NCBI GenBank assembly: GCA_002411105.1
Contig: DHQX01000039.1
Span: 1 to 29,988, forward strand
Source: Christensenella sp. UBA5327
GTDB taxonomy: Bacteria > Bacillota > Clostridia > Christensenellales > Aristaeellaceae
Direction of reading: 5' to 3'
DNA: 29,988 bases
The translations under genes and the position numbers were made by a program. The notes beneath the pieces were generated by a model. The model saw nothing but the letters and a program-made list of their open reading frames with translations. It did no database searches and had not been told where the DNA came from. Position 1 is the first letter of the stretch. The number at the start of each line of letters is the position of its first letter. Positions 29,554-29,988 of the stretch are shown here, piece after piece.

Positions 29554-29988
29554 TTACTGCGCGAACGGCATGCCCAGAAGGCTCAGAAGCTCCTTGGCTT
29601 CCTCGTCCGTATGGGCCGTGGTCACGAAAATCATCTCCATGCCGCGGATCTTTTCCACCTTGTCGTAGTTGATTTCGGGGAAGATCAGCTGCTCCCTGAC
29701 ACCCAGGGCGTAGTTGCCGCGGCCGTCAAAGGCCTTGGCGGACACGCCGCGGAAGTCGCGCACGCGGGGAAGGGCGATGGAGACCAGCTTGTCGAAAAAC
29801 TCCTCCATCCGCTCCCCCCTCAGGGTTACCTTGGCGCCCACGTTCATGCCCTCGCGGAGCTTGAAGTTGGCGATTGATTTCTTGGCTTTGGTCACCAGGG
29901 GCTTCTGGCCTGAGATCTGGGTGAGTTCCTCCACCGCGTTCTCCAGCGCCTTGGCGTTGTCCTTGCAATCGCCCAGGCCCATGTTGAT
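29554..29988 (-). CDS. rplE: 50S ribosomal protein L5 (5' end outside the window)
   Basis: This 5S rRNA-binding protein is seen over its last 144 residues. INMGLGDCKDN at the right edge is the usual position about 35 residues into L5, so the reading frame continues beyond 29988 and the ATG at 29982 is internal. VTLRGERMEEFFDKLVSIAL, PRVRDFRGVSAKAFDGRGNY and IFVTTAHTDEEAKELLSLLG are the conserved C-terminal parts. Confidence 0.97.
   Translation of the reverse strand: MNMGLGDCKDNAKALENAVEELTQISGQKPLVTKAKKSIANFKLREGMNVGAKVTLRGERMEEFFDKLVSIALPRVRDFRGVSAKAFDGRGNYALGVREQLIFPEINYDKVEKIRGMEMIFVTTAHTDEEAKELLSLLGMPFAQ

Noticed and set aside
1..29988. CRISPR array, tRNA or rRNA genes, complete insertion sequence
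   Set aside because: No regularly spaced repeats, no cloverleaf-like segment and no transposase were recognised on either strand.

Overview
The window is GC-rich chromosomal DNA of a Bacillota bacterium, most likely an uncultured Clostridia lineage. Supporting signs are a complete late spc/alpha ribosomal block in the order rplE-rpsN-rpsH-rplF-rplR-rpsE-rpmD-rplO-secY-adk-map-KOW gene-infA-rpmJ-rpsM-rpsK-rpsD-rpoA-rplQ, a zinc-binding type Z S14, a zinc-binding S4, a KOW-domain gene between map and infA, strong AGGAGG ribosome binding sites, and a Gram-positive LexA box. Genus cannot be fixed from sequence alone.

Positions 1-5760 hold carbohydrate genes. A ribose/galactose-type ABC ATPase is followed by a permease that stops early at the left edge. 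Beside them are a PfkB sugar kinase, a mannitol-1-phosphate 5-dehydrogenase-like enzyme and a DUF4432 (aldose-epimerase-like) protein. Positions 5923-10940 are an amino-acid module: ABC ATPase, permease, GldA-like dehydrogenase and PLP aminotransferase form a tight minus-strand operon, and the substrate-binding protein is divergent across a 496-base regulatory gap.

Positions 10956-13600 carry a Ctc/L25 protein, exonuclease III and a YghZ-type aldo/keto reductase. From 18525 down to 13625 a same-strand run encodes a radical SAM/HhH protein and its constant partner (TIGR03916/TIGR03915 type), a DsrE-like protein and two different MFS transporters. The promoter of this run overlaps a perfect palindromic LexA operator, so at least the first two genes look like SOS-controlled DNA repair or modification functions. 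Next come a small ABM-domain protein and a cysteine-rich FMN hydroxyacid-oxidase-type enzyme, which ends the non-ribosomal part.

Positions 20182-29988 are the ribosomal block, all on the minus strand. It ends in an intrinsic terminator after an L17 with a large internal insertion, and it enters the window inside rplE. Non-coding signals worth attention are the LexA box, two related hairpin elements sharing a 15-mer (16110-16154 and 19023-19084), twin convergent hairpins (5765-5902), a perfect operator-like inverted repeat before the aminotransferase operon, an inverted repeat before the aldo/keto reductase, and overlapping divergent promoters sharing one palindromic -10. No tRNA, rRNA, CRISPR array or complete mobile element was seen.
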